Source: Streptomyces sp. NBC_01294
GTDB lineage: Bacteria > Actinomycetota > Actinomycetes > Streptomycetales > Streptomycetaceae
Direction of reading: 5' to 3'
Assembly (NCBI RefSeq): GCF_035917235.1
Contig: NZ_CP108423.1
Span: 5,361,501 to 5,425,500, forward strand
DNA: 64,000 nt
Below, one piece after another: positions 35,330 through 42,416 of the stretch. The notes beneath the pieces were generated by a model. That model was not told where the DNA came from. It saw only the letters and a program-made list of their open reading frames with translations, and searched no databases. The position numbers were made by a program, and so were the translations under genes. Numbering within the stretch: the first letter of the stretch is position 1; every line of letters starts with the position of its first letter.

Positions 35330-35385
35330 GGCGCCGGGGGTCCGCACCACCGATGTGTTTCGGTCGTGTGGCGACCCCCGGCGCC
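35330..35385. terminator. Second hairpin, 13-bp stem, before marR end
   Basis: GGCGCCGGGGGTC (35330-35342) pairs with GACCCCCGGCGCC (35373-35385); the 30-nt loop holds a small inner hairpin ACCGA/TCGGT. TTGTT follows on the plus strand. It terminates transcription from one or both sides. Confidence 0.75.
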
Positions 35386-35396
35386 TTGTTGTGTCC

Positions 35397-35888
35397 TCAG
35401 ACGCCGGCCAGTAGCTTGCGGAGCAGGCCGGTGAGGGCGTCGACCTCTTCGCCGGTGAACCCGGTGAGCGCGGCGCGCTGGACTTCCAGGCCGGCGCTGA
35501 CGGCCTCGTCGACGAGCGCGAGGCCGCGGTCGGTGATCGTCACCTGCAGCCCCCGCCGGTCGTGCGGATCGGGCTTGCGGCAGAGCAGCCCGGCCTTCTC
35601 CAGCTTGTCCAGCCGCCCGGTCATGCCGCCCGTGGTGAGCATGAGCGTGGCCGAGAGCTGGCGGGGCGAGAGCGTGTACGGGTCGCCCGAGCGGCGCAGG
35701 GTGGCGACGACGTCGAACTCCCCGCGCGAGATGCCGAAGCGCGCGTAGCGCTCCTCCACCGCGTCGCCCATGGCCTTGGAGATCCGGTAGATGCGGCCGA
35801 AGACCGCCATCGGCGCCGTGTCCAGGTCGGGGCGCACGGCGAACCACTGGGCCGTGATCGCGTCGACCGCGTCCTTGTCCTCACTCAT
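35397..35888 (-). CDS. MarR-family repressor
   Basis: A 163-residue winged-helix regulator: FGISRGEFDVVATLRRSGD, PRQLSATLMLTTGGMTGRLD (recognition helix) and the wing DPHDRRGLQVTITDRG. ATG 35888 begins MSEDKDAVDAI; an upstream in-frame start at 35924 would extend into the operator. It is transcribed divergently from a DMT exporter, with a perfect 10-bp inverted repeat between them, so it very probably represses that exporter and itself. The inducing compound is unknown. Confidence 0.92.
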   Translation of the reverse strand: MSEDKDAVDAITAQWFAVRPDLDTAPMAVFGRIYRISKAMGDAVEERYARFGISRGEFDVVATLRRSGDPYTLSPRQLSATLMLTTGGMTGRLDKLEKAGLLCRKPDPHDRRGLQVTITDRGLALVDEAVSAGLEVQRAALTGFTGEEVDALTGLLRKLLAGV

Positions 35889-35933
35889 GGGTGCAGTATC
35901 CGTCCCTCCGCAGATCGTTCGCAAGAAAGTTGC

Positions 35934-35965
35934 TTGACGATAAGTAGCTTAGCGGTAAGCTACTT
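35934..35965 (+). promoter_or_regulatory. MarR operator overlapping exporter promoter
   Basis: AAGTAGCTTA (35942-35951), GCGG spacer, TAAGCTACTT (35956-35965) is a perfect inverted repeat. A -35-like TTGACG at 35934-35939 and a -10-like TAAGCT at 35956-35961 (16-nt spacer) place the operator across the core promoter of the exporter at 35996. Confidence 0.85.
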
Positions 35966-35995
35966 AACAGCAACCGAATCGAGGAGCAGCCCGTC

Positions 35996-36928
35996 ATGAA
36001 GCGCTTGGCCACCGTCGCCCTGACCGCCCTCGCCCCCATTTCCTGGGGTTCGACCTACGCCGTGGCCACCGAGCTGCTGCCGCCCGACCGGCCGCTGTTC
36101 ACCGGGGTCATGCGCGCCCTGCCCGCCGGGCTGCTGCTGACCGCCCTGGCCCGCACCCTCCCCAAGGGCGCGTGGTGGTGGAAGTCCGCCGTCCTCGGCA
36201 CCCTCAACATCGGCGCCTTCTTCCCGCTGCTGTTCCTCTCCGCCTACCGGCTGCCCGGCGGCGTCGCGGCCGTGCTGGGCGCCGCCGGTCCGCTGTTCGT
36301 CGTGGGACTCGCCGCGCTCCTCCTGGGCGAGCGGGCCAGTCTGCGCACCGTGCTGGCCGCCGTCGTCGGCGCGTTCGGCGTGAGCATGGTCGTGCTCACC
36401 GCCGAGGCCCGGCTCGACCTGGTCGGCGTCGTCGCCGGTGTGGTCTCCTCCGCCTCCATGGGCGCCGGCACCGTGATGACCAAGCGCTGGGGCCGCCCCG
36501 AAGGCGTCGGCCCGCTGGCGATGACCGGCTGGCAGCTCACCGCGGGCGGGCTGTTCATCATCCCCGTCGCCGCCCTCGTCGAGGGCGCTCCGCCCGCGCT
36601 CGACGGCAAGGCCCTCCTCGGCTACGGCTACATGATGCTGATCAACACCGGCATCGCGTACTGGCTCTGGTTCCGCGGCATCGGACAGCTCACCGCCACC
36701 TCGGTCACCCTGCTCGGCCCGCTCTCCCCGCTCACGGCCGCCGTCATCGGCTGGGCCGCCCTCGGGCAGGCGCTGTCGCCCGTACAGCTCGTGGGCATGG
36801 CGATCGCCTTCGGGGCCACCGTCGCCGGTCAGCTGGCAGTCGCCCGCACCCCGAAAACGTTCAGTTCAACTGAACAGATCAATCAAAACATTTCGATGGA
36901 CCTGACCGATGGGCGAGTGCGACGGTAG
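35996..36928 (+). CDS. DMT/EamA-family exporter, MarR-controlled
   Basis: A 310-residue membrane protein with two EamA repeats, about ten membrane helices in all (start ISWGSTYAVATELLPPDRPLF; second repeat VVSSASMGAGTVMTKRWG). Family members export amino acids, metabolites or drugs; the substrate is not readable. The last 25 residues (TPKTFSSTEQINQNISMDL) are polar and unusual in composition because the DNA there is AT-rich and holds a palindrome, probably the operator of the next exporter. It is expressed divergently from marR. ATG 35996 has GAGGAG upstream. Confidence 0.9.
   Translation: MKRLATVALTALAPISWGSTYAVATELLPPDRPLFTGVMRALPAGLLLTALARTLPKGAWWWKSAVLGTLNIGAFFPLLFLSAYRLPGGVAAVLGAAGPLFVVGLAALLLGERASLRTVLAAVVGAFGVSMVVLTAEARLDLVGVVAGVVSSASMGAGTVMTKRWGRPEGVGPLAMTGWQLTAGGLFIIPVAALVEGAPPALDGKALLGYGYMMLINTGIAYWLWFRGIGQLTATSVTLLGPLSPLTAAVIGWAALGQALSPVQLVGMAIAFGATVAGQLAVARTPKTFSSTEQINQNISMDLTDGRVRR
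36859..36875. promoter_or_regulatory. Perfect palindrome inside exporter 3' end
   Basis: GTTCAGTT-C-AACTGAAC has 8-bp perfect arms and sits in an AT-rich patch about 100 bp upstream of the second exporter. It also fits the LysR T-N11-A pattern, so the LysR protein encoded at 37912 is a candidate binder. Confidence 0.6.
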
Positions 36929-36971
36929 TCCGACGACGACAGACCGACCGACCCCGAGGGGGAGACGCACA

Positions 36972-37901
36972 GTGGCCGTCACGGACCGCGCCCGCACCGT
37001 TTCGCACACCGAGCCCGGCAGCACCGCGAAGAAGGGTGCCGCCGGGCTCGGCGTGCTCCTCGCACTGCTCGCGACGGTCGTCTGGTCCGGCAGCTTCGTC
37101 GCCACCCGGGGCATGGCCGAAACCGTCCCGCCCGTTCAGGCGGTCTTCTGGCGCTGGATCATCGCGCTGCTCGCCGTCGCCCCCTTCGCCGCCCGCCAGG
37201 CCTGGCAGCAGCGGGCCCTGATCCGGCGGCACCTCGGCTTCATCGCCGTCGCCTCGCTGTTCGGCGTCGCCCTCTACAACACGCTCGTGCACCAGGCCGG
37301 ACTGACCACCTCCGCCTCCAACATGGGCATGATCATGGCCGCCTCGCCCGTCATCATGGCGCTCTACGCCCGCCTCGGCGGCGAACGGCTCGGCGCCCGG
37401 CGGACCATCGGGATGCTGCTCGCCGCCCTCGGCGTGCTGCTGCTCGTCGGGGACGGCTCGATCGGCTTCGACTTCGGCGCCGGCGACCTGTGGATGTTTG
37501 CGGCCGCCCTGTCCTTCGCCACGTACAGCGCCCTGCTGCGGCGCAAGCCCGCCGAACTCGGCGGACTGGCCTTCCTGATCACCACCTTCGTGCTCGGCGC
37601 GCTGATGCTGGCGCCCGTCTACGCCGTCTCCGTCTCCGTCCAGGGCGGCTTCGAGGTCACCGCCGGAACCGTCGGACCGCTGCTGTACGTCGGCGTGTTC
37701 TCCTCGGCCGTCGCCTTCTTCGCCTGGAACAAGGCGATCTCGGTCATCGGGGCGGCCCGCGCGGGAATCGTCTACTACCTCCAGCCGGTGTGCGTGGCGG
37801 GGCTCGGCTTCCTGCTGCTGGGCGAACACACCGGCCCGGCGCAGCTGCTCTGCATGGCGCTGATCCTCGGCGGAGTCGGGCTGGGAAGTGCCCGGCGGTA
37901 G
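36972..37901 (+). CDS. DMT/EamA-family exporter, second copy
   Basis: A 309-residue ten-helix EamA transporter. After a polar N-terminus (about 22 residues) come ALLATVVWSGSFVATRGMAE and VFWRWIIALLAVAPF, typical repeat 1; repeat 2 contains FSSAVAFFAWNKAISVIGAAR. GTG 36972 has GGGGGAG about 9 nt upstream. It is only distantly similar to the first exporter, so it was not made by recent tandem duplication. A LysR gene follows 10 bp later. Confidence 0.9.
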   Translation: MAVTDRARTVSHTEPGSTAKKGAAGLGVLLALLATVVWSGSFVATRGMAETVPPVQAVFWRWIIALLAVAPFAARQAWQQRALIRRHLGFIAVASLFGVALYNTLVHQAGLTTSASNMGMIMAASPVIMALYARLGGERLGARRTIGMLLAALGVLLLVGDGSIGFDFGAGDLWMFAAALSFATYSALLRRKPAELGGLAFLITTFVLGALMLAPVYAVSVSVQGGFEVTAGTVGPLLYVGVFSSAVAFFAWNKAISVIGAARAGIVYYLQPVCVAGLGFLLLGEHTGPAQLLCMALILGGVGLGSARR

Positions 37902-37911
37902 GTTCGGGCCC

Positions 37912-38820
37912 ATGACCGAGTGGGACATCAAGAAGCTGCGGATCCTGCGGACCCTCGCCGAACAGGGGACCGTGACCCGGGCGGCCGAGGCGCTGCACAT
38001 GACGCCCTCGGCCGTGTCGCAGCAACTGACGAACCTCGCCCGGCAACTGGGGGTGGCGCTGCTGGAGGCACAGGGCCGGCGGGTGCGCCTCACCGACGCG
38101 GCCCACCTCGTCCTGCGGCACGCGGAGGCGGTGTTCGCGCAGCTGGAGCGGGCCGACGCGGAGCTGGCCGGATACCTCGCCGGGGACGCGGGGGAGGTAC
38201 GGGTCGGCGCCTTCTCCACCGCCGTGCCGGCGCTCGTGGTCCCCGCGGTGGCGGCGCTGCGCACCACCCACCCGGGCGTGGAGGTCCGGGTCCGGGAGAC
38301 GGAGGCCGCGGAGTCGTACGCGCTCCTGTCGGCCGGGGGCGTGGACCTGGCGCTGTCCCTGGCGGCCCACGCGCCGACCGCGCGGGATGCCCGCTTCACC
38401 CGGGTGACGCTCCTGGAGGACCCGCTGGATGTGGCGCTCCCGCCGGACCATCCGCTGGCGGCCGCGGCGGACCTGCGGCTGGCGGACCTGTCCGGCGACC
38501 CGTGGATCTACGGGGGCAGCGGGCCCTGGTCGGAGATCGCCCGGGGCGCGTGCGAGGCGGCGGGCTTCGTACCGGAGCAGGCGCACTCGGCATCCGGCTG
38601 GACGGCGATCCTGGCGATGGTCGAGGCGGGGATGGGCGTGGCCCTGGTCCCGCGGATGGTGTCGCGCCGGGCCTCGGGAGTGGCGGTGCGGGTCCTCGCC
38701 CACGACCGGCCGACCCGGCACGTGATCGCGGCGGTGCGCCGCGGCGCCGAGTCCGCCCCCGCGCTGGCCCACGTCCTCTCGGCCCTGAGGGACGTCGCCG
38801 CCGAACGGCAGGTGCACTGA
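37912..38820 (+). CDS. LysR-family transcriptional regulator
   Basis: A 302-residue regulator. The N-terminal helix-turn-helix LRTLAEQGTVTRAAEALHMTPSAVSQQL is standard for LysR; the rest is a periplasmic-binding-like effector domain (GEVRVGAFSTAVPALVVPAV). It is codirectional with, and 10 bp after, the second exporter, instead of the usual divergent layout. Its target may be the palindrome upstream of that exporter. Confidence 0.9.
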   Translation: MTEWDIKKLRILRTLAEQGTVTRAAEALHMTPSAVSQQLTNLARQLGVALLEAQGRRVRLTDAAHLVLRHAEAVFAQLERADAELAGYLAGDAGEVRVGAFSTAVPALVVPAVAALRTTHPGVEVRVRETEAAESYALLSAGGVDLALSLAAHAPTARDARFTRVTLLEDPLDVALPPDHPLAAAADLRLADLSGDPWIYGGSGPWSEIARGACEAAGFVPEQAHSASGWTAILAMVEAGMGVALVPRMVSRRASGVAVRVLAHDRPTRHVIAAVRRGAESAPALAHVLSALRDVAAERQVH

Positions 38821-38999
38821 CCCGCGGCGTCGTGCACACGGCGCAGGGGCGGCCGGGGACGGCCCGGGACACGGGTTGCGACCACTCCGCGTGCGCGCCC
38901 ACCTGCCACCCGGTAGCGTCGAAGACGCGCGTTCCGCCCCAACCGCCGCGGCGTGGCCCGGCAGGACCGCCGCCTGTGTAGGCAGGGGAACGAGATCAC

Positions 39000-40592
39000 A
39001 TGCCACAGCACAGCATCCATGCGATGACCGCCGCGGCCGCAGCGCTCTGCCTGACGGCATTCGGCACCACACCCGGCAGCGCCGCCTCGTCCCCCGCCTC
39101 GTCGCCCGTCGCATCACCCGCCTCGTCGCCTGCCCCGTTGCCCGGGCAGCCCACACCGGCAGCCCCGTCCCGGTTCGTGCCCGGCCCCTGTCCGAAGCCG
39201 CCCGAGCCCATCGAAGCGCTGAGCGACGCACGATGCGGCTTCCTCGAGGTCCCCGAGAACCGCTCCCGCCCGGGCGGCCGGACCATCAAGCTGGCCGTGG
39301 CCGTCATTCCGGCCGTCAACCCGGCGAAACCCCCGCAGGACCCCGTGGTGTTCATGGCGGGCGGCCCCGGTGCCGACACGTACGACGACATTCCGTTCCT
39401 CGTCGACTCCGGCCTGAACAAGGACCGCGAGCTGATCATCATGGCCCAGCGTGGCAACCTCTACAGCCGGCCGAACCTGGCCTGCCCCGAGATCGACCGG
39501 TTCAACGCGCAGGCCGTGGGCCTGCGCTACGGCGCACAGCCGGCGCAGCAGCTCATGCTGAAGGCGGTGAAGGAGTGCCGGGACCGCCTGGTGGCCGAGG
39601 GCATCGACCTGAGCGCCTACAACACCACGGAGAACGCCGCCGACTTCGCCGACCTGCGCAAGGCGCTGAAGCTCCGCCAGTGGAACGTCTACGGGTACTC
39701 CTACGGCAGCAACCTGGCCCTCACGTACCTGCGCCTGCACCCCGAGGGAATCCGCGCGTTCGCGATCGACTCGATCACGCCTCCCCGGGACGTGACCCTG
39801 CCGTGGACCTGGGGCAGCACCGCCGAGGGGATCCGCAACATCTTCGAGGCGTGCGCGGCGGAGCCCGCCTGCAAGGACCGCTACCCGGACCTCCCCCGTA
39901 CGCTCACGGAACAGGTCCGCAAGCTGGAGGCACAGCCCCTGATGCTGGACGTCGTGCCGCCGAGCGGAGGAAAGCCGGTCAAGGTCGTCCTCGACGGGGG
40001 CGCGCTGCTGGACCTGATCGTCGCCTTCAACCCCCGGCCCAAGGACCTTCCGGCGGCGCTCGACGAGCTCGCCGAAGGAAACCCGGAGCGCTTCGCGAAG
40101 GCCCGCGCGGCCGGCTCGGTCCAGAACGTCGGCGCGTTCGCGCACGGCCTGACGGAGTCGGTGGTGTGCGGCGAGTGGGCACCGGGGTACTCGGAACCCG
40201 ACGTGCTGAACGCCGGGCGCAAGGCCTTCCCCGGATGGCCGGACACGGTCCTGGCCCAGGTGCCGCAACTCCCCTTCCAGTACCCGGCGTGCCGGATCTG
40301 GAACGTTCCGGACCGCGCGGCCGTCCAGCGGGTGGCCACGGTCAGTTCGGTACCGGCGCTCGTCATATCCGGCACGTTCGACGTGAAGACGGGGGCGAGC
40401 TGGGCGCGGGACGTGGCCCGCAACCTGACCCGCTCGACCTCCGTGCTGGTCCCCGGAATCGGCCACTGGGTGGTCCCGCAGTCGCCTTGCGCACAGAGCG
40501 TGCTGGCCTCGTTCTTCGCCCGCCCGACCACGCCCGACACCCGTTGCGTGGACGACGTGAAGCCCGGACCGTTCACCATCATCCCGAAATGA
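39000..40592 (+). CDS. Secreted alpha/beta hydrolase, TAP-like peptidase
   Basis: A 530-residue exported serine hydrolase. The signal peptide (about 29 residues, ALCLTAFGTTPGSAA) is followed by Ser/Pro/Ala repeats (SSPASSPVASPASSPAPL), then the hydrolase. The triad is readable: Ser in VYGYSYGSNLAL, Asp in SGTFDVKTGAS and His in IGHWVV. The late Asp and His lie in the C-terminal TAP-like region, as in tripeptidyl aminopeptidases (Slp/Tap). It shares RFVPGPCPKPPEPIE near its mature start with the next gene, its tandem paralogue. It probably trims extracellular peptides. Confidence 0.9.
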   Translation: MPQHSIHAMTAAAAALCLTAFGTTPGSAASSPASSPVASPASSPAPLPGQPTPAAPSRFVPGPCPKPPEPIEALSDARCGFLEVPENRSRPGGRTIKLAVAVIPAVNPAKPPQDPVVFMAGGPGADTYDDIPFLVDSGLNKDRELIIMAQRGNLYSRPNLACPEIDRFNAQAVGLRYGAQPAQQLMLKAVKECRDRLVAEGIDLSAYNTTENAADFADLRKALKLRQWNVYGYSYGSNLALTYLRLHPEGIRAFAIDSITPPRDVTLPWTWGSTAEGIRNIFEACAAEPACKDRYPDLPRTLTEQVRKLEAQPLMLDVVPPSGGKPVKVVLDGGALLDLIVAFNPRPKDLPAALDELAEGNPERFAKARAAGSVQNVGAFAHGLTESVVCGEWAPGYSEPDVLNAGRKAFPGWPDTVLAQVPQLPFQYPACRIWNVPDRAAVQRVATVSSVPALVISGTFDVKTGASWARDVARNLTRSTSVLVPGIGHWVVPQSPCAQSVLASFFARPTTPDTRCVDDVKPGPFTIIPK

Positions 40593-40604
40593 CCGGGAGG
40601 GCAG

Positions 40605-42221
40605 ATGACACGCCACCCAGCGCCCCGTCGTCGCCGCACCGCACGACGGCTCCGGGCCACCTCGGCCGGCATGGTGACCGGCCTCCTCGTCACCGGCCTG
40701 CTCGCCGGGCCCGCCCGGGCGCAGTCCCGTACCGGCACCAGCCCCAGTCCCAGCCCCGGGGCGCCGATCGGCACGACCGCCCGGACGGTGGGCGACGCCC
40801 GCTTCGAACCGGGCCCCTGCCCGAAGACGCCGGAACCGGTCGAGGAGCTGAAAGGAGCCCGCTGCGGAACGCTCACCGTGCCCGAGAACCGCGCCGGACC
40901 GAACAGCAAAACGATCAAGCTCGGTGTCGCGATCGTGCCCGCCGCGACCGCCACACCGAAGGCCGACCCCATCGTCTGGCTCGCGGGCGGACCGGGAGAC
41001 GACGCGGTCGGCGAGGCGAAGATGGCGATCGACGGCGGCCTGAACCGCGACCGTGACGTGATCTTCATGTCCCAGCGCGGTACGTACTCGGCCGACCCGG
41101 CGCTCCTCTGCCCCAACGTCGACGAGTTCAACGCACGCGTGGTCGGCCTCGTCTACGGCGCTCCGTCCACCGAACGCCTGCACGTCGAGGCCACGAAGGC
41201 CTGCCGCGACCAGCTGGCGGGCCGTGGGGTGGACCTCAGCGCCTACAACGACACCCAGAGCGCCGCCGACTACGAGGACCTGCGCGCCGCGCTGGGCGTC
41301 GGGCAGTGGAACCTGTACGGCATCTCCTACGGCACCCACCTGGCGCTGGCCTACATGCGCCTGCACCCCGAGGGGCTCCGCTCGGTGGGCATCGACGGCA
41401 TACTGCCGCCGTCCACGTCCGGCTCGGCCGCGACCTGGAGCAGCTTCCGGCAGGGCGTCGACGGCCTGTTCAAGGCCTGCGCGGACCAGCCCGCCTGCAA
41501 CAAGCGCTATCCGAACCTGTCGGCCACCTTCGAGAAGCTCGTCAACGACCTCGAAGCCAAGCCGGTCACCACCACCGTCACGGTCCCCGGCAGCGACAAG
41601 CCGGTGAAGGTCGTGATCGACGGCGGAACCCTGGTGAACTGGCTGACCTCCGCCACCCACACGGCGGAGGCCGTACCCCGCTCCATCGACGAGCTGGCGA
41701 AAGGCAACCCGCAGCGGATCGCGCAGCAGTGGGCGGGCTGGAGGACCAACCCCAAGGGCATCGGACTGACTTCACACGGTCTTGCCTACGGCGTCTTCTG
41801 CAGCCAGTGGACCCCGTACGAGAGCAAGGACGCGGCACTCCAGGGCGGACGGGAAGAGTTCCCGTCGTTCCCCCGCTCGGTGCAGGCCCAGGCTCCGCTG
41901 CTCACCTTCCTCCATCCGGACTGTGCCGTCTGGAACGTCCCCGCGGCCGCGCCCTCGACCCGGGACGTCACGCGCAGCGACATCCCCACGCTCGCCCTGT
42001 CGGGCGCGTTCGACGCCCAGACCGGGGCGGACAACGGGCCGTACGTCGCCCGCACGCTGAGCAAGGCCAAGGTCGTCACGATCCCCTACGAGCCGCATGT
42101 CGTGTTCGCCACGTCGAAGTGTGCCCAGGAGATCACCGCCTCGTTCTTCGACAACCCGGCCGCCCCGAAGACCGCATGCCTGAACACCCTGCAGCCACCC
42201 GAGTTCGACATCGCCCCCTGA
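40605..42221 (+). CDS. Secreted alpha/beta hydrolase, tandem paralogue
   Basis: A 538-residue paralogue of the preceding gene, 12 bp downstream. The Arg-rich N-terminus (RRRRTARRLRAT) before the hydrophobic core raises the possibility of Tat export. The triad is Ser in LYGISYGTHLAL, Asp in SGAFDAQTGAD and His in YEPHVVF. Shared blocks (FEPGPCPKTPEPVEELKGAR, GVDLSAYNDTQSAADYEDLR) show a local duplication, but divergence is substantial. Probable aminopeptidase of the TAP type; specificity may differ from its neighbour. Confidence 0.9.
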   Translation: MTRHPAPRRRRTARRLRATSAGMVTGLLVTGLLAGPARAQSRTGTSPSPSPGAPIGTTARTVGDARFEPGPCPKTPEPVEELKGARCGTLTVPENRAGPNSKTIKLGVAIVPAATATPKADPIVWLAGGPGDDAVGEAKMAIDGGLNRDRDVIFMSQRGTYSADPALLCPNVDEFNARVVGLVYGAPSTERLHVEATKACRDQLAGRGVDLSAYNDTQSAADYEDLRAALGVGQWNLYGISYGTHLALAYMRLHPEGLRSVGIDGILPPSTSGSAATWSSFRQGVDGLFKACADQPACNKRYPNLSATFEKLVNDLEAKPVTTTVTVPGSDKPVKVVIDGGTLVNWLTSATHTAEAVPRSIDELAKGNPQRIAQQWAGWRTNPKGIGLTSHGLAYGVFCSQWTPYESKDAALQGGREEFPSFPRSVQAQAPLLTFLHPDCAVWNVPAAAPSTRDVTRSDIPTLALSGAFDAQTGADNGPYVARTLSKAKVVTIPYEPHVVFATSKCAQEITASFFDNPAAPKTACLNTLQPPEFDIAP

Positions 42222-42263
42222 ACAATCCAGCCCCGCCGCACCCTCCAGCCTCGCCGCACCCTC

Positions 42264-42358
42264 CAGCCCCGCCGGCGTTTGAGGCGCGGGGTCCGGGGCG
42301 GAGCCCCGATCTTTGAGCCTCGCCGGCGTTTGAGGCGCGGGGTCCGGGGCGGAGCCCC
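42264..42358. repeat. Dispersed Streptomyces repeat, two tandem copies
   Basis: Two 44-bp copies (42264-42307 and 42315-42358) share the core CGCCGGCGTTTGAGGCGCGG and end in the hairpin GGGGC-gga-GCCCC. Degenerate CCAGCC(C/T)CGCCG units precede them from 42226. They lie between convergent hydrolase and pepN genes. Confidence 0.85.
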
Positions 42359-42416
42359 AGGAGCGGTGCCGCACCCGCGGGGAGACGTCGCTCCCCGCGG
42401 GTGCGGGCAGATCCCG

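Noticed and set aside
42226..42358. CRISPR-like array from the repeated 44-bp unit
   Set aside because: Only two full units, with a 7-bp gap instead of unique spacers; the same unit recurs elsewhere as a dispersed repeat.
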